A stretch of 64,000 nt of DNA from Anaerolineae bacterium (GCA_022071955.1 JAJVIM010000004.1:62001-126000); one strand, 5' to 3'. Counted from the first letter of the stretch, positions 34,640 to 42,988 are shown. A program made the numbers and translations. Notes: a model not told the origin generated them from the letters alone.

Positions 34640-34661
34640 TATTTATTGGAGGTATGATCCG

Positions 34662-36008
34662 ATGAATTCAAAATCTCTATCTAAAAATATGTTCGTTTTT
34701 ATGGTTATCTGGCTGGGCCAAACTGTTTCGCAGATTGGTTCCGGCCTCACCGGTTTTGCTCTGGGCGTGTGGGTGTATCAAACTACGGGGTCAGCGTTGC
34801 AGTTCGCCTTGATTTCGTTGTTTGCGGTGCTGCCGCGCATTGTGGTGTCGCCCGTGGCGGGCGTGCTGGTAGATCGCTGGAGCCGGCGTTGGGCGATGAT
34901 TATTGGCGATAGCGGCGCGGGAGCCGGCACGTTGATTATTGCGGCGCTGTTTTTTTCGGGGCGATTGGAAATCTGGCATATTTATGTAGCTACGGCCTTG
35001 AGCGCGGCCTTTGCTACCCTGCAATGGCCGGCATACGCGGCCATCACCCCCCAGTTGGTATCCAAAGAAAATTTGGGCCGGGCCAATGGGATGATCCAGT
35101 TGGGGCATGGCGCTTCGGAAATTTTGGCTCCGGTGCTGGCCGGAATGCTGGTGCTAACCATTGGGGTGCAAGGCATCATTTTAATTGATGTGAGCACCTT
35201 TGCTTTTGCCGTACTCACCCTATTGGTAATCCGCTTGCCAGAAACAAAAGCGTTTGGTCCAAAAGCTGTCAACAAGCCCTTTTGGCGGGAACTGGCTGTT
35301 GGCTGGACCTATCTGCAAACGCGGCCCGGGCTGGTTGGTCTGTTGATATTTCTGGCCGTGATCAGGTTTGTGTGGGCTATGCTGGGCGCGGTGTTAACGC
35401 CGATGATGCTCAGTTTTGCCGGGCCGGATAAGTTGGGCATGATCATTTCTGTGGCCGGGGTGGGCTATTTGAGCGGCAGTTTGATGATGAGCAGTTGGGG
35501 CGGCCCCCGCCGCCGGATTACGGGTGTGTTAGGGTTTGAGTTACTCAGCGCAGCCAGTTTTGTGGTAATGGGCCTACGGCCATCGGTGTGGTTGGTGGCT
35601 TTGGGCGCGTTTGTGGCGCATCTGGCCATTGCAATGGGGTTAAGTTGCAACCAGGCGTTGTGGCAAAGCAAAGTTGATCTTCAGGTTCAGGGGCGGGTGT
35701 TTGCCGCCCAACAAATGATCACCCAGGCCGCAGCTCCGCTGGGGTTTGTGGTGGCCGGCTTTCTGGCCGACAATATTTTTGAGCCGTTGTTGCTGGCAGA
35801 TGGGCCGTTAGCCGGCAGTATCGGCCAGGTTCTGGGTGTTGGTTCCGGCCGAGGGATGGCTTTGCTGCTAATTGGGTTGGGGTTGGTCAAAGTAACGCTT
35901 TCGGTGTGGGGAATGACGTACCCGCCAATTCGGCAGGTGGAAGATGAGTTGCCGGATGCGGTTCAGCCGGATAGCGTTGGCTCTGAACAAACGGCGGCAG
36001 CAATATAA
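34662..36008 (+). CDS. MFS transporter, macrolide-efflux (MefA-like) type
   Basis: 448 residues with about 12 hydrophobic helices. N-terminal WLGQTVSQIGSGLTGFALGV and VAGVLVDRWSRRW (loop 2-3 motif A form) are typical of the MFS_3/MefA drug-export subfamily, usually preceded by a small regulator as here. GGAGG stands before ATG 34662. Substrate unknown. Confidence 0.93.
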   Translation: MNSKSLSKNMFVFMVIWLGQTVSQIGSGLTGFALGVWVYQTTGSALQFALISLFAVLPRIVVSPVAGVLVDRWSRRWAMIIGDSGAGAGTLIIAALFFSGRLEIWHIYVATALSAAFATLQWPAYAAITPQLVSKENLGRANGMIQLGHGASEILAPVLAGMLVLTIGVQGIILIDVSTFAFAVLTLLVIRLPETKAFGPKAVNKPFWRELAVGWTYLQTRPGLVGLLIFLAVIRFVWAMLGAVLTPMMLSFAGPDKLGMIISVAGVGYLSGSLMMSSWGGPRRRITGVLGFELLSAASFVVMGLRPSVWLVALGAFVAHLAIAMGLSCNQALWQSKVDLQVQGRVFAAQQMITQAAAPLGFVVAGFLADNIFEPLLLADGPLAGSIGQVLGVGSGRGMALLLIGLGLVKVTLSVWGMTYPPIRQVEDELPDAVQPDSVGSEQTAAAI

Positions 36009-36190
36009 GAAACAACACTTTACGCTTTCCTCGGTTCTCTCCCAGGTTTTCTCCGGTACTGGAAGAAGTCATTTTCCCATCAACGGAAAGAATTAAGCGG
36101 ACCGAAGCGTGCGGGGTTCAAGCTGATTTCAGTTTGTACGGTACGATGCACTCTGAAGTTGATGTGGTTTAGCGAGTTGGCCCGCACTCT
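36009..36190. other. Non-coding gap before the block 2 terminator
   Basis: No credible gene or RNA seen between the MFS gene and the palindromic terminator. Confidence 0.5.
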
Positions 36191-36234
36191 AAAAAAGCCG
36201 CTCCAAAAGCACGTGCTTTTGGAGCGGCTTTTTT
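36191..36234. terminator. 44-bp perfect palindromic bidirectional terminator before block 2
   Basis: A perfect palindrome with no spacer: A6, GC-rich stem GCCGCTCCAAAAGC, centre ACGT, mirrored stem and T6. It can end transcription from either direction and insulates block 2. Confidence 0.9.
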
Positions 36235-36288
36235 GCCTTTGGCCTTCTTTTAGCGGGGCTTTGCGTTTCGACCTGCCAGCAACCTGCC

Positions 36289-36390
36289 GACAGAGTTATA
36301 TAATTTTAAGGTTGGGTTTTGCCAAAAACGGCTTGACAAAGCTATATATGTGCGGTAAAATGGAATTACAATAAAAAATGAATTTTTTCA
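36289..36390 (+). promoter_or_regulatory. Block promoter/operator repeat, copy P2
   Basis: Second copy of the 101-bp repeat: -35 TTGACA (36333-36338), 17-bp spacer, -10 TAAAAT (36356-36361). The promoter and leader are almost unchanged from P1, but only the left half of the upstream inverted repeat (36304-36313) is kept; the right half has diverged. Block 2 may therefore respond differently to the presumed regulator. Confidence 0.88.
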
Positions 36391-36416
36391 ATTACAGATG
36401 ATGAACGAGGCATTTA

Positions 36417-36761
36417 ATGTCAACCAGAATTAGTCTTGTGTTTGATTTTAAACAGGATGCTTTTGCTGTCGCTCCGGTTTCCGCTGCTGAACTCAGGCAC
36501 GCGCGGAATTTGCTCACCGATGCCGGGCTGTTGATTGTTGAAGACGACTCCGTTACCTCGTTGGAGGTTGCCGTTGCGGCGCTCGTTAATTTGAGCAACG
36601 GTGACGCGGTACTTTCCAATTTCAGTTTTGAAGATGATGAAGATGGATTTGAACTGTACTGCGTTGCTTCGTTCTGTGGCAATGAGGATGCCGAGAAAGC
36701 CCTGCGCAACTGGCAGGCCGCAGGCGTCGAGTTTCTAAATATTTATTCTGTGACCCGCTAG
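36417..36761 (+). CDS. Unknown acidic protein, first gene of block 2
   Basis: 114 residues, ATG 36417 behind ACGAGG. Alpha/beta pattern: VFDFKQDAFAVAP, helix ELRHARNLLTDAG, acidic NFSFEDDEDGFEL and a final helix with YSVTR. No recognised family and no clear similarity to the first genes of the other blocks. Confidence 0.8.
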   Translation: MSTRISLVFDFKQDAFAVAPVSAAELRHARNLLTDAGLLIVEDDSVTSLEVAVAALVNLSNGDAVLSNFSFEDDEDGFELYCVASFCGNEDAEKALRNWQAAGVEFLNIYSVTR

Positions 36762-36770
36762 GAGACTTCT

Positions 36771-37169
36771 GTGAACACCCATCAGGCATTGAATTTAGCT
36801 CATAAAGTTGAAAAGGCCAACGGCATGTCCGTCAGTCTAAATCAGATCGTCTGGGTGGTGGTGACCGCTGACGGCGTCCCGACCCGCTCAATTGTTCGTA
36901 ATGTTATCAAACGGCAGGTTACTGTTGAGAGCCTGCGCACGGGCAAAAAGTACCGGGTGCTGGCCGAAAACGTCCACACTGTACCGCCTGTGACCATTGG
37001 GAAGCGGGTTTGGGCGGCGGGCGAAAGTAAGGGCTATTTCAATCAGAATATTGCTGGCATCGTCAAAGAAATCAAGCCGGAAACGATTGTCCTGATGCAC
37101 CCGATGTACGGCTTTGATTTTGAAGTCTCCCACGCTGATATTTCGTTTGTACCCGGCACGATCCTGTGA
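36771..37169 (+). CDS. GQxVW-domain protein
   Basis: 132 residues from GTG 36771 (AGGAG). After a short helix, residues about 25-75 form one copy of the small beta domain: NQIVWVVVTADGVPTRS then SLRTGKKYRV. A second, degenerate copy follows (GKRVWAAGESKGYF ...). Homologous to the proteins at 37254, 54074 and part of 12611. Role unknown; the SH3-like barrel appearance would allow nucleic-acid or protein binding. Confidence 0.8.
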   Translation: MNTHQALNLAHKVEKANGMSVSLNQIVWVVVTADGVPTRSIVRNVIKRQVTVESLRTGKKYRVLAENVHTVPPVTIGKRVWAAGESKGYFNQNIAGIVKEIKPETIVLMHPMYGFDFEVSHADISFVPGTIL

Positions 37170-37175
37170 TTAAAC

Positions 37176-37217
37176 CTGAGCCGGTCGGGCCAGCGCCCGC
37201 TGGCCCGACTCACTCAG
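37176..37217 (+). ncRNA. Conserved mRNA stem-loop, copy SL2
   Basis: 19-nt arms around a GCCC loop: outer stem CTGAG / CTCAG, a 3x3 internal mismatch, inner 11-bp stem GTCGGGCCAGC / GCTGGCCCGAC. A homologous hairpin at 53988-54030 precedes the related gene in block 3 and differs by a compensatory T-A to C-G pair. It lies in the leader of the gene at 37254, 37 nt before the start, and no T tract follows. Confidence 0.75.
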
Positions 37218-37253
37218 AATTTAATCAACCTTAACTCAAGGAGTGAACGCACA

Positions 37254-38087
37254 ATGAACGCAGTAAAAGAAATCAAAAATGGCCAGTATATTTGGGCAGT
37301 CGTGACCGATGACGGTGTGCCGACGCACGGCGAAGTAATGGCCGTCAACGGCGTGGTAAAGATGCGCTCTTTGCGCACCGCCCGGCTGTACGAAGTCGAG
37401 CCGAGCGCTGTGTCGGTTCGGCCGCCTGTGACCGTTGGCCAGACGGTGTGGGCGATTGTGACCGCCGACAACGTGCCGACAGAAGGCGTTGTCGATAGCA
37501 TCACCGACGCCGGGATTGTCCTCAAGTCGAAACGGACCGGCAAAACCTACGATGTGCCGGACGGCGACATTCATTTTACCGCCAGCAACGCCTGGAATTA
37601 CGCTACCCAGCGCCGGGCCAGTGCCCGCCAGCAGATGGGCACCCAGCGCCGGACGCCGGTCAAGACCATTTGCGACGGCTTTAGCGTTATCAATGACGGC
37701 GACTGGACCTGGATCGAGTTCGGCGAGAAGCCGGACGAAGTGACGCGCACGGCCATCAAGAATGCGTTTCAGGCGCAGTGGTCGAAGAAGCGGCAGATGT
37801 GGTACATCAAGGCCGAGATCAAAGCCGAGGCTATCAAAGCCGTGTTGACCGCTCCGCAGGAACACCAGCCCGAAGCGCCCGACAGCGTTCGCCTCGAATG
37901 CGCCGGGCAGGCGGTGATGGTCACCCACGACCGGGACTGGACCTGGCTGTCGTTTGAAGTCGCGCCGCCGCAGTCGGTTATTGAGCGTCTGGCTGACAAA
38001 TTTGGTGCCCGCTGGTCACGCCGCCGCGCTGCATGGTACATCACCGAAACCGTCGAATTTGAAGCGCTGGCCGCGCTGTTCGCCTAA
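37254..38087 (+). CDS. Two GQxVW domains plus two DWTW/WYI repeats
   Basis: 277 residues, ATG 37254 after AAGGAGTGAACGCACA. Residues 8-58 and 60-110 are GQxVW-domain copies (YIWAVVTDDGVPT; GQTVWAIVTADNVPT, each followed by a basic RT-G-x-x-Y-x-V strand). After a basic linker, residues 140-199 and 213-273 are a second tandem repeat, each with DWTW near its start and WS-(K/R)-(K/R)-R-x-x-WYI near its end. No enzymatic motif. Shares the SL2 leader. Confidence 0.82.
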   Translation: MNAVKEIKNGQYIWAVVTDDGVPTHGEVMAVNGVVKMRSLRTARLYEVEPSAVSVRPPVTVGQTVWAIVTADNVPTEGVVDSITDAGIVLKSKRTGKTYDVPDGDIHFTASNAWNYATQRRASARQQMGTQRRTPVKTICDGFSVINDGDWTWIEFGEKPDEVTRTAIKNAFQAQWSKKRQMWYIKAEIKAEAIKAVLTAPQEHQPEAPDSVRLECAGQAVMVTHDRDWTWLSFEVAPPQSVIERLADKFGARWSRRRAAWYITETVEFEALAALFA

Positions 38088-38097
38088 TTCAACAATC

Positions 38098-38122
38098 GGG
38101 GGGCGGTTCGCGCCGCCCCCTT
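38098..38122 (+). terminator. Strong GC hairpin after the third gene of block 2
   Basis: Arms GGGGGCGG / CCGCCCCC (38099-38106 with 38113-38120), loop TTCGCG, then TTAATTCTT. The T tract is poor, so it may be an attenuator or mRNA-stabilising hairpin that lets part of the transcription through to the long downstream gene string. Confidence 0.55.
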
Positions 38123-38140
38123 AATTCTTATGGAGGCCCG

Positions 38141-38575
38141 ATGGCTAACTATCACCAGATTTACACGGAAACCAACCGCCTGTACGCCCCGACCAAAAAC
38201 CTGATTGAGCGGTCGCCCGATGAGGCCCGGCAGGTTTGGGACTGGCTTGACGATAAGGCCCAATGGCTGAAAGACGTGCAGCTTACCGACGCCAACGGCG
38301 AAACCAAAACCGTTTGTTTCCACGGCAACGAGACGTTTTGCACCAGCCGGGTGCTGCCCAAAAACACATGGGAAATAGAAAGCCCGGCCCCGGATGGGGG
38401 TTGGCAGCATCATTTTGTTCATACCAATCAGGTGGTGCCGGATGGCGACGCCGCAACATTGACTGTGGCTTTCGCCGATCTGGTTGAACTCCCTGATTCG
38501 TTTTTCAACGAGCGGCCTAACCTGCGACTGGTGGATTGGGCCGACAAGCATATTCCCCACCATTTTATTGCCTGA
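38141..38575 (+). CDS. Unknown protein
   Basis: 144 residues behind GGAGG. N-terminal helical part (APTKNLIERSPDEARQVWDW) then a beta-rich His/Phe-rich part (VCFHGNETFCTSR, GGWQHHFVHTN) and C-terminal HIPHHF. The His/Cys content hints at metal binding; unproven. Confidence 0.77.
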   Translation: MANYHQIYTETNRLYAPTKNLIERSPDEARQVWDWLDDKAQWLKDVQLTDANGETKTVCFHGNETFCTSRVLPKNTWEIESPAPDGGWQHHFVHTNQVVPDGDAATLTVAFADLVELPDSFFNERPNLRLVDWADKHIPHHFIA

Positions 38576-38602
38576 AATTTCAGTGGAAAGTGAAAATATA
38601 CA

Positions 38603-39247
38603 ATGACAAATGTAATTTGTCGGCAATTTGTTCAGTGTAAGGCGGGCGGGCTGATGTGGGAAGCGGAAGTCAGCCCCTCCACCCACGCAGGTGCCGAGCG
38701 GATGGTGGCCATGATCGAGTGGCTGGACGCCCAGGTTCGGATTCAGCAGCCGACCATCATGGCGATGTTGGGGCAACGGCTGACCTTGCCCGACGCCGAA
38801 TGGAAAAAACTGGGGGTGGCGATTGAGCAACGGTGCGCCGTTGAGTTTGTGCCGCAGCATGTTTTGGTTGAGGATGCTGGCGTGTTCGTGTCTGACCTCC
38901 AGTTCATGACTCGCGCCGGGTTACTGACCGCGACCTGGGCGTCTGACCTGTATGGCGATGCGGAGGGCGAAGATTACCTGCTCTATAGTGTTGGGCCGTG
39001 GAGCCGGTACACGGTGGCATGGAATGAGGCAATTGCCCCGCGGCCGAATGTTTTTGAGGACCTGTACGCTATGGCATGTTACGAACAGCCTTTGACCCAG
39101 GAAAAGCTGGACGGGATATTCGGCTTCACGCCGGACAAGGTCAAATCCCTGGTTATGGATAAGGTTCTGGCCGAATATCGGGCCGATGGCACGCTGGTCT
39201 ATATCCCCGGCCCGCGCAGCCGCTATTTCAGGAAAGGAAACGAATAA
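38603..39247 (+). CDS. Unknown protein with winged-helix-like C-terminus
   Basis: 214 residues. The last ~65 residues (EDLYAMACYEQPLTQEKLDG ... VLAEYRADGTLVYI) have the helix-helix-helix-wing pattern of a winged helix. The first 150 residues are unassigned. The stop overlaps the next ATG (TAATG). Confidence 0.74.
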   Translation: MTNVICRQFVQCKAGGLMWEAEVSPSTHAGAERMVAMIEWLDAQVRIQQPTIMAMLGQRLTLPDAEWKKLGVAIEQRCAVEFVPQHVLVEDAGVFVSDLQFMTRAGLLTATWASDLYGDAEGEDYLLYSVGPWSRYTVAWNEAIAPRPNVFEDLYAMACYEQPLTQEKLDGIFGFTPDKVKSLVMDKVLAEYRADGTLVYIPGPRSRYFRKGNE

Positions 39248-39480
39248 TGGCTGGCCTGACAAACCGACAGATGGAGCAGTTGGACGTGGTAGACGGCGTC
39301 GTTCTGGCGATGTTACAGGAACTTTCGCCGGTTGAACTGGAGTATGGCCGGAACATCAGCGCCGAACACGTCGAGGCCGTCAGGGACGCCGTCATTGGCG
39401 TACTGTGCGACGACCTCAAGGTCATTACCGAGATGGAATTGTACCCCTATATCGAGCAACTGAGAGGTCAACATGAGTGA
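39247..39480 (+). CDS. Small acidic helical protein
   Basis: 77 residues; amphipathic helices (RQMEQLDVVDGVVLAMLQEL, HVEAVRDAVIGVLCDDL). No known domain. Overlaps the next gene by 8 bp. Confidence 0.74.
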   Translation: MAGLTNRQMEQLDVVDGVVLAMLQELSPVELEYGRNISAEHVEAVRDAVIGVLCDDLKVITEMELYPYIEQLRGQHE

Positions 39481-39772
39481 CAGAAATGTCCCGGAAATTG
39501 AAGAAAAAGATGACGACGCGCCGGTCTTCCCTGATGGCTACTTTTTTGATCAGGGCGAGGCGGTGGAGATGTATCAGCTCTTGTGCGAAGCCGAAGCCGA
39601 GTTGGCCGGAATTATGCCCGAATTTGAGCCGGGCGGCGACCGGGAACATTCCGGCTGGGTTACGCTACGCTCCCTGCGCGATTTTTTGAATGATCTGGAT
39701 GGCCGGACGGACCGCGACAGCGACGGCCTGTTTGACGATAGCGAAACCGAGGAGACAGACGATGAAGAATAA
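39473..39772 (+). CDS. Acidic small protein with Asp/Glu tail
   Basis: 99 residues. Ends in a run rich in Asp, Glu, Ser and Thr (DGLFDDSETEETDDEE). The DNA for this tail (GAGGAGACAGACGATGA, 39749-39765) is also the ribosome-binding site and start of the next gene. Possibly a DNA-mimic-like acidic protein, but this is only compositional. Confidence 0.74.
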   Translation: MSDRNVPEIEEKDDDAPVFPDGYFFDQGEAVEMYQLLCEAEAELAGIMPEFEPGGDREHSGWVTLRSLRDFLNDLDGRTDRDSDGLFDDSETEETDDEE

Positions 39773-40211
39773 CATCTATGTGGCCGTAAACCGGCCCGCG
39801 GCGCGTGACGCCGAACTGGCTGACGCTTCTATTTTTCAGGAGCGCGAGTCGCAATTGATGGCCCGGCTGAAACTGATCAGCGGCGACGTGTACGAGCAAT
39901 GGGGTTGGAGTACGGTCTGGACCGCTGAGCCGCTGCCGTTTTCGGCCCTGCACAAACTGGAATTGCTGCCGTTGCAGTTTACCCCGGCCTGGGTCGCTTA
40001 CAAGTTCTGGGTCGAATACGAACGCGACGCCGACTGGGCCGAGGACGAGTTCCGGGCTTACTGGCAGATACCGCCCAGCCGGTTGTGGGTGATGGCTCGC
40101 AAAGGTGATAGTCTGGCCGAAATCGTGGTGGTCGCCAGAGAAACCTACTTCCATTCGGGCACCAGCATTTTACAGGTATTGCAGGCGCAGGAGGCCCCCG
40201 ATGGACGGTAA
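39762..40211 (+). CDS. Unknown protein
   Basis: 149 residues from ATG 39762, 11-bp overlap with the acidic-tail gene. Alpha/beta, tryptophan-rich (YEQWGWSTVWTAEPLPF; YERDADWAEDEF). Not recognised. Confidence 0.76.
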   Translation: MKNNIYVAVNRPAARDAELADASIFQERESQLMARLKLISGDVYEQWGWSTVWTAEPLPFSALHKLELLPLQFTPAWVAYKFWVEYERDADWAEDEFRAYWQIPPSRLWVMARKGDSLAEIVVVARETYFHSGTSILQVLQAQEAPDGR

Positions 40212-41196
40212 CTGGTACACGGTCAAAATTGGCGAGTTGCTGCCGGGTTCGACGGTGCGGCGGCAGTTTCCCGACGACCCCCATACGGTGCATGTCGGTT
40301 ATGTGACCGCCCGGACTGAGAGTGACCGTCAGCCGATGGTCTGGGTTCACTTCCCGGCCTATTGCTCGATCTGGTTTGCGCCGGATGACAAGATTGACGC
40401 CTACCTGCACATTGACCCGGCTGCCGATCACGGCCAAAAAGGACGCTGGATTGAGGCCGAGGCCGGAAATGTGACCGTTGGCGAGCGGGTGCGCTCGCGC
40501 CTGTTTTTTGCCGCGGTCGGGTATGGCGACTATTACGAGGGCGAGGTCATGGGCGTGACGGCCGGGACGGTTGTGGTCAAATATGACAATCCGGCTGTAG
40601 GGGTGATCACCCATCAAGCCGACGAGCCGCTGGACCGGTGGGCGGATTGGGGCGGGGCGGTGACCGCCACCGGCCGGACCCGTTACCTGTGGGCCGAGGA
40701 ACTGTTAAAAGATATGGTCCGGCATCCGGTCAGTAAGCGGGTATCGGCCCGGATTTGCCACTCGTATGGCATTGATGGCGTCTGCGACCCTGGCTATATC
40801 GCCAGCGTGATTGACAGCGAGCTGGCCCGCTGGTTCAAGCGGCCGTTTGGCCAGCATTGCGAACATGGCGCGATGCGTGATCAGTGCGCCCTGTGCAACA
40901 ACGGCTTGCAGCTTATCGACGCCCCGGAATATCCCTGGACGCCGCCCCAAAAAGGCGTCTGGTTGGGGTTGCGGCTGGCCCCGGTCGAGGGCGAGGCCTG
41001 GGTGGGGACCAAGTATGACCGGCCAGAAAAGGGCGGCGACATTCACTACTACGGCCCGCTGACCGGCGTTCAGTCCACCTATGGCATCCTGCGCGATCCG
41101 GCGCGGGCGGAGCAGATTGGCTTCTATGACGGCAACTATTGGGTTATCCGCGGTCGGCAGTACAGCGACTGGTGGATTCAGGTCTGGGAGGAATAG
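40201..41196 (+). CDS. Unknown protein with Cys/His cluster
   Basis: 331 residues from ATG 40201. N-terminal beta part (GSTVRRQFPDDPHTVHVGYV), a second GE-R-V-x-S-R-L beta unit near residue 90, a helical centre, and a probable zinc site GQHCEHGAMRDQCALCN at about 217-233. The C-terminus is beta-rich and ends WWIQVWEE. No known family. Confidence 0.77.
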   Translation: MDGNWYTVKIGELLPGSTVRRQFPDDPHTVHVGYVTARTESDRQPMVWVHFPAYCSIWFAPDDKIDAYLHIDPAADHGQKGRWIEAEAGNVTVGERVRSRLFFAAVGYGDYYEGEVMGVTAGTVVVKYDNPAVGVITHQADEPLDRWADWGGAVTATGRTRYLWAEELLKDMVRHPVSKRVSARICHSYGIDGVCDPGYIASVIDSELARWFKRPFGQHCEHGAMRDQCALCNNGLQLIDAPEYPWTPPQKGVWLGLRLAPVEGEAWVGTKYDRPEKGGDIHYYGPLTGVQSTYGILRDPARAEQIGFYDGNYWVIRGRQYSDWWIQVWEE

Positions 41197-41198
41197 AT

Positions 41199-41762
41199 AT
41201 GTATCTGATGGTCAAAGCGATTGATTTTGACCCCGACGATATTCGGATCGGGGCGGTGCTGGTCAATCTGGATGACGGTCACATGCGTGACTGTCTGAAC
41301 GCCGCCGAGCGGGTCACCGCCGAGTACGGCAACGAGATTGTGACGGCGCTCGATTTCGCCGACGAAAAAGCGACGTGGCTTGATCTGAGCCACATGACCA
41401 ATGGCATTCTCGCCGGGGGGTCGGTGTCGGCGGCGATGGTGCCGGAGCTGTCGCCAGAGATGGAGCCAATGGTTGCCGAAACCACGGTTAGCGTCCGGCA
41501 CTCAATGTTGCGCTACATCGCCAAAACGCGCCAGTTTCAATGGAAAGCGGAATTGCGGGACGGCACGCTATTGGTCACGGACAGCCTGACCGAGGCGGAT
41601 TTGGATACGTTGAAACCGTTGTGGACGCCGGGCAAGGTGACGTGTGTTGAGTGCAGGTCAGCCAATGTGGTTGGCCCGGACCGGGAAATGCTTTTCGATT
41701 GCGGCGACTGCGGCATCTGGTTTAAGGTCGAGCTTTTGAGCGGGGAGGAGCCGAATGTTTAA
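41199..41762 (+). CDS. Unknown protein with C-terminal zinc ribbon
   Basis: 187 residues from ATG 41199 behind GGGAGGAA. The acidic N-terminal domain (VKAIDFDPDDIRIGAVLV) is unassigned. C-terminal Cys4 ribbon: CVEC ... CGDC about 18 residues apart (about 152-178). Confidence 0.78.
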   Translation: MYLMVKAIDFDPDDIRIGAVLVNLDDGHMRDCLNAAERVTAEYGNEIVTALDFADEKATWLDLSHMTNGILAGGSVSAAMVPELSPEMEPMVAETTVSVRHSMLRYIAKTRQFQWKAELRDGTLLVTDSLTEADLDTLKPLWTPGKVTCVECRSANVVGPDREMLFDCGDCGIWFKVELLSGEEPNV

Positions 41763-42006
41763 CAAAGGTGACCGGGTGATTTTTGTCATCCCGCCCGCGG
41801 GCCGGTTCAAGGCGACGTGGCTGCCGGGGCGGGTGATCAAGGTAACGCCGATTCAGGACCCGAAAAACAACAATGACCGGGGGTTGGTCATTGCCAAAAT
41901 CTCAGGGCGGCAGCTTCCCCAGCGCTTTACCTGTGACACCGGCCAGCATGAGAACCCGGAGGAGACCGGCTTCATCATCCCGGCCAACGTGTTGGGGCCT
42001 ACCTGA
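41755..42006 (+). CDS. Small beta-barrel-like protein
   Basis: 83 residues. KGDRVIFVIPPAGRFKATW followed by GRVIKVTPI resembles an SH3/KOW-like barrel and the GQxVW theme of the blocks. The stop overlaps the next ATG (TGATG). Confidence 0.74.
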   Translation: MFNKGDRVIFVIPPAGRFKATWLPGRVIKVTPIQDPKNNNDRGLVIAKISGRQLPQRFTCDTGQHENPEETGFIIPANVLGPT

Positions 42007-42212
42007 TGATGCAGGGGTATATGGTCGATGCGCCGCAACCGCTGCGCAGCAGCGATTACCGGGTAATGAGCCGGTCAGAGGTGGCGGACGCACTCGGCGA
42101 CGACGCGCCGTGCCCTAATTGCGGCGCTGAACAGTTAAAGACCCAGGATGGCGTGACGCAATGTTACGCCTGCGGCTGGCAGAAGGCGGGGGTGCTGCAT
42201 GAAAAGTCTTGA
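42006..42212 (+). CDS. Small zinc-ribbon protein
   Basis: 68 residues. Cys36-x2-Cys39 ... Cys53-x2-Cys56 (CPNCGAE ... CYACGW), a classical rubredoxin-like ribbon at the C-terminus. ATG 42006 or 42009. Confidence 0.76.
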   Translation: MMQGYMVDAPQPLRSSDYRVMSRSEVADALGDDAPCPNCGAEQLKTQDGVTQCYACGWQKAGVLHEKS

Positions 42213-42666
42213 GCAGTTGGAACGCGAGTTAGCCACGGTCAATGATGCCATTGATAGCCTGCACAAAAAGGCGGCCCGGACCAGCGGTTTCGCCGTAAAC
42301 CCGGTCGGCGAGATTGGGGGTATCCGGTCCAGGTCGAAGCGTCAGAAGCGCAAGCTCATGGAGAAGTGGGACCGGGAAGTGGCTGAGTTGGTTGGGTTGT
42401 ACCGCCGCAAGCGGGCGTTGGAGAGCGAAATTGCCGCGTTAAAGGTCGCGCCAAAGCGCGAGGCCAACCAGCGGTTGCTGGACGATTTTTTGAAAAAGAC
42501 GCTCAAGGTCGGGGATATGGTCTGGTGCGGTTACCCTGACCCGAAACGGGTAGTGCGAATCAATCAAAAGACGGTGACCGTCCAGTGTAGCAATTTTTTG
42601 GACCGGGTGCCGTGGAGCCGGTTAGCGCCGGTAGAAAGGGTAAAGGTTGACGATGGCGCGAATTGA
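42199..42666 (+). CDS. Coiled-coil protein with C-terminal small beta domain
   Basis: 155 residues. A coiled coil (1-30, and 65-100) brackets a basic turn SRSKRQKRK; the C-terminal part (VGDMVWCGYPDPKRVVRINQ) is a compact beta domain of the GQ/GD-x-V-W kind. Possible nucleic-acid-binding adaptor; inferred. Confidence 0.74.
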   Translation: MKSLEQLERELATVNDAIDSLHKKAARTSGFAVNPVGEIGGIRSRSKRQKRKLMEKWDREVAELVGLYRRKRALESEIAALKVAPKREANQRLLDDFLKKTLKVGDMVWCGYPDPKRVVRINQKTVTVQCSNFLDRVPWSRLAPVERVKVDDGAN

Positions 42667-42988
42667 TCGAAAGGTGCGGATGTGGCTGCGTAACCGGTTG
42701 GAAGAAACCGGCATGTTTGACCGGGCCTTTGTCTCGGTTAGCGGCTGGGGCTATGTCCGCAAGGAAACCAATGGCCAGCCGCTGGATCAGGCTGGCCTGG
42801 ACAAGCTCCGGCAGGCAATCGCCGGGGCAGGGCTGGTTATCCAGACCATCCGCAATGGAGACGACGTTTGCCGGATTGAATTCAATGTGCCGGTCCACGC
42901 CAATGGGCTGACCGGAGCCGAGGCAGTGCTGGCCATGTTTGAGGGCGAATGCCCGGCCTGTCGCCTGCCCGCGCTGGAGATTGTGTAG
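42653..42988 (+). CDS. Unknown protein with CxxC end
   Basis: 111 residues from ATG 42653 (14-bp overlap). Alpha/beta with AFVSVSGWGYVRKE and a C-terminal GECPACRLPALEIV that supplies one CxxC pair. Confidence 0.74.
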   Translation: MARIDRKVRMWLRNRLEETGMFDRAFVSVSGWGYVRKETNGQPLDQAGLDKLRQAIAGAGLVIQTIRNGDDVCRIEFNVPVHANGLTGAEAVLAMFEGECPACRLPALEIV

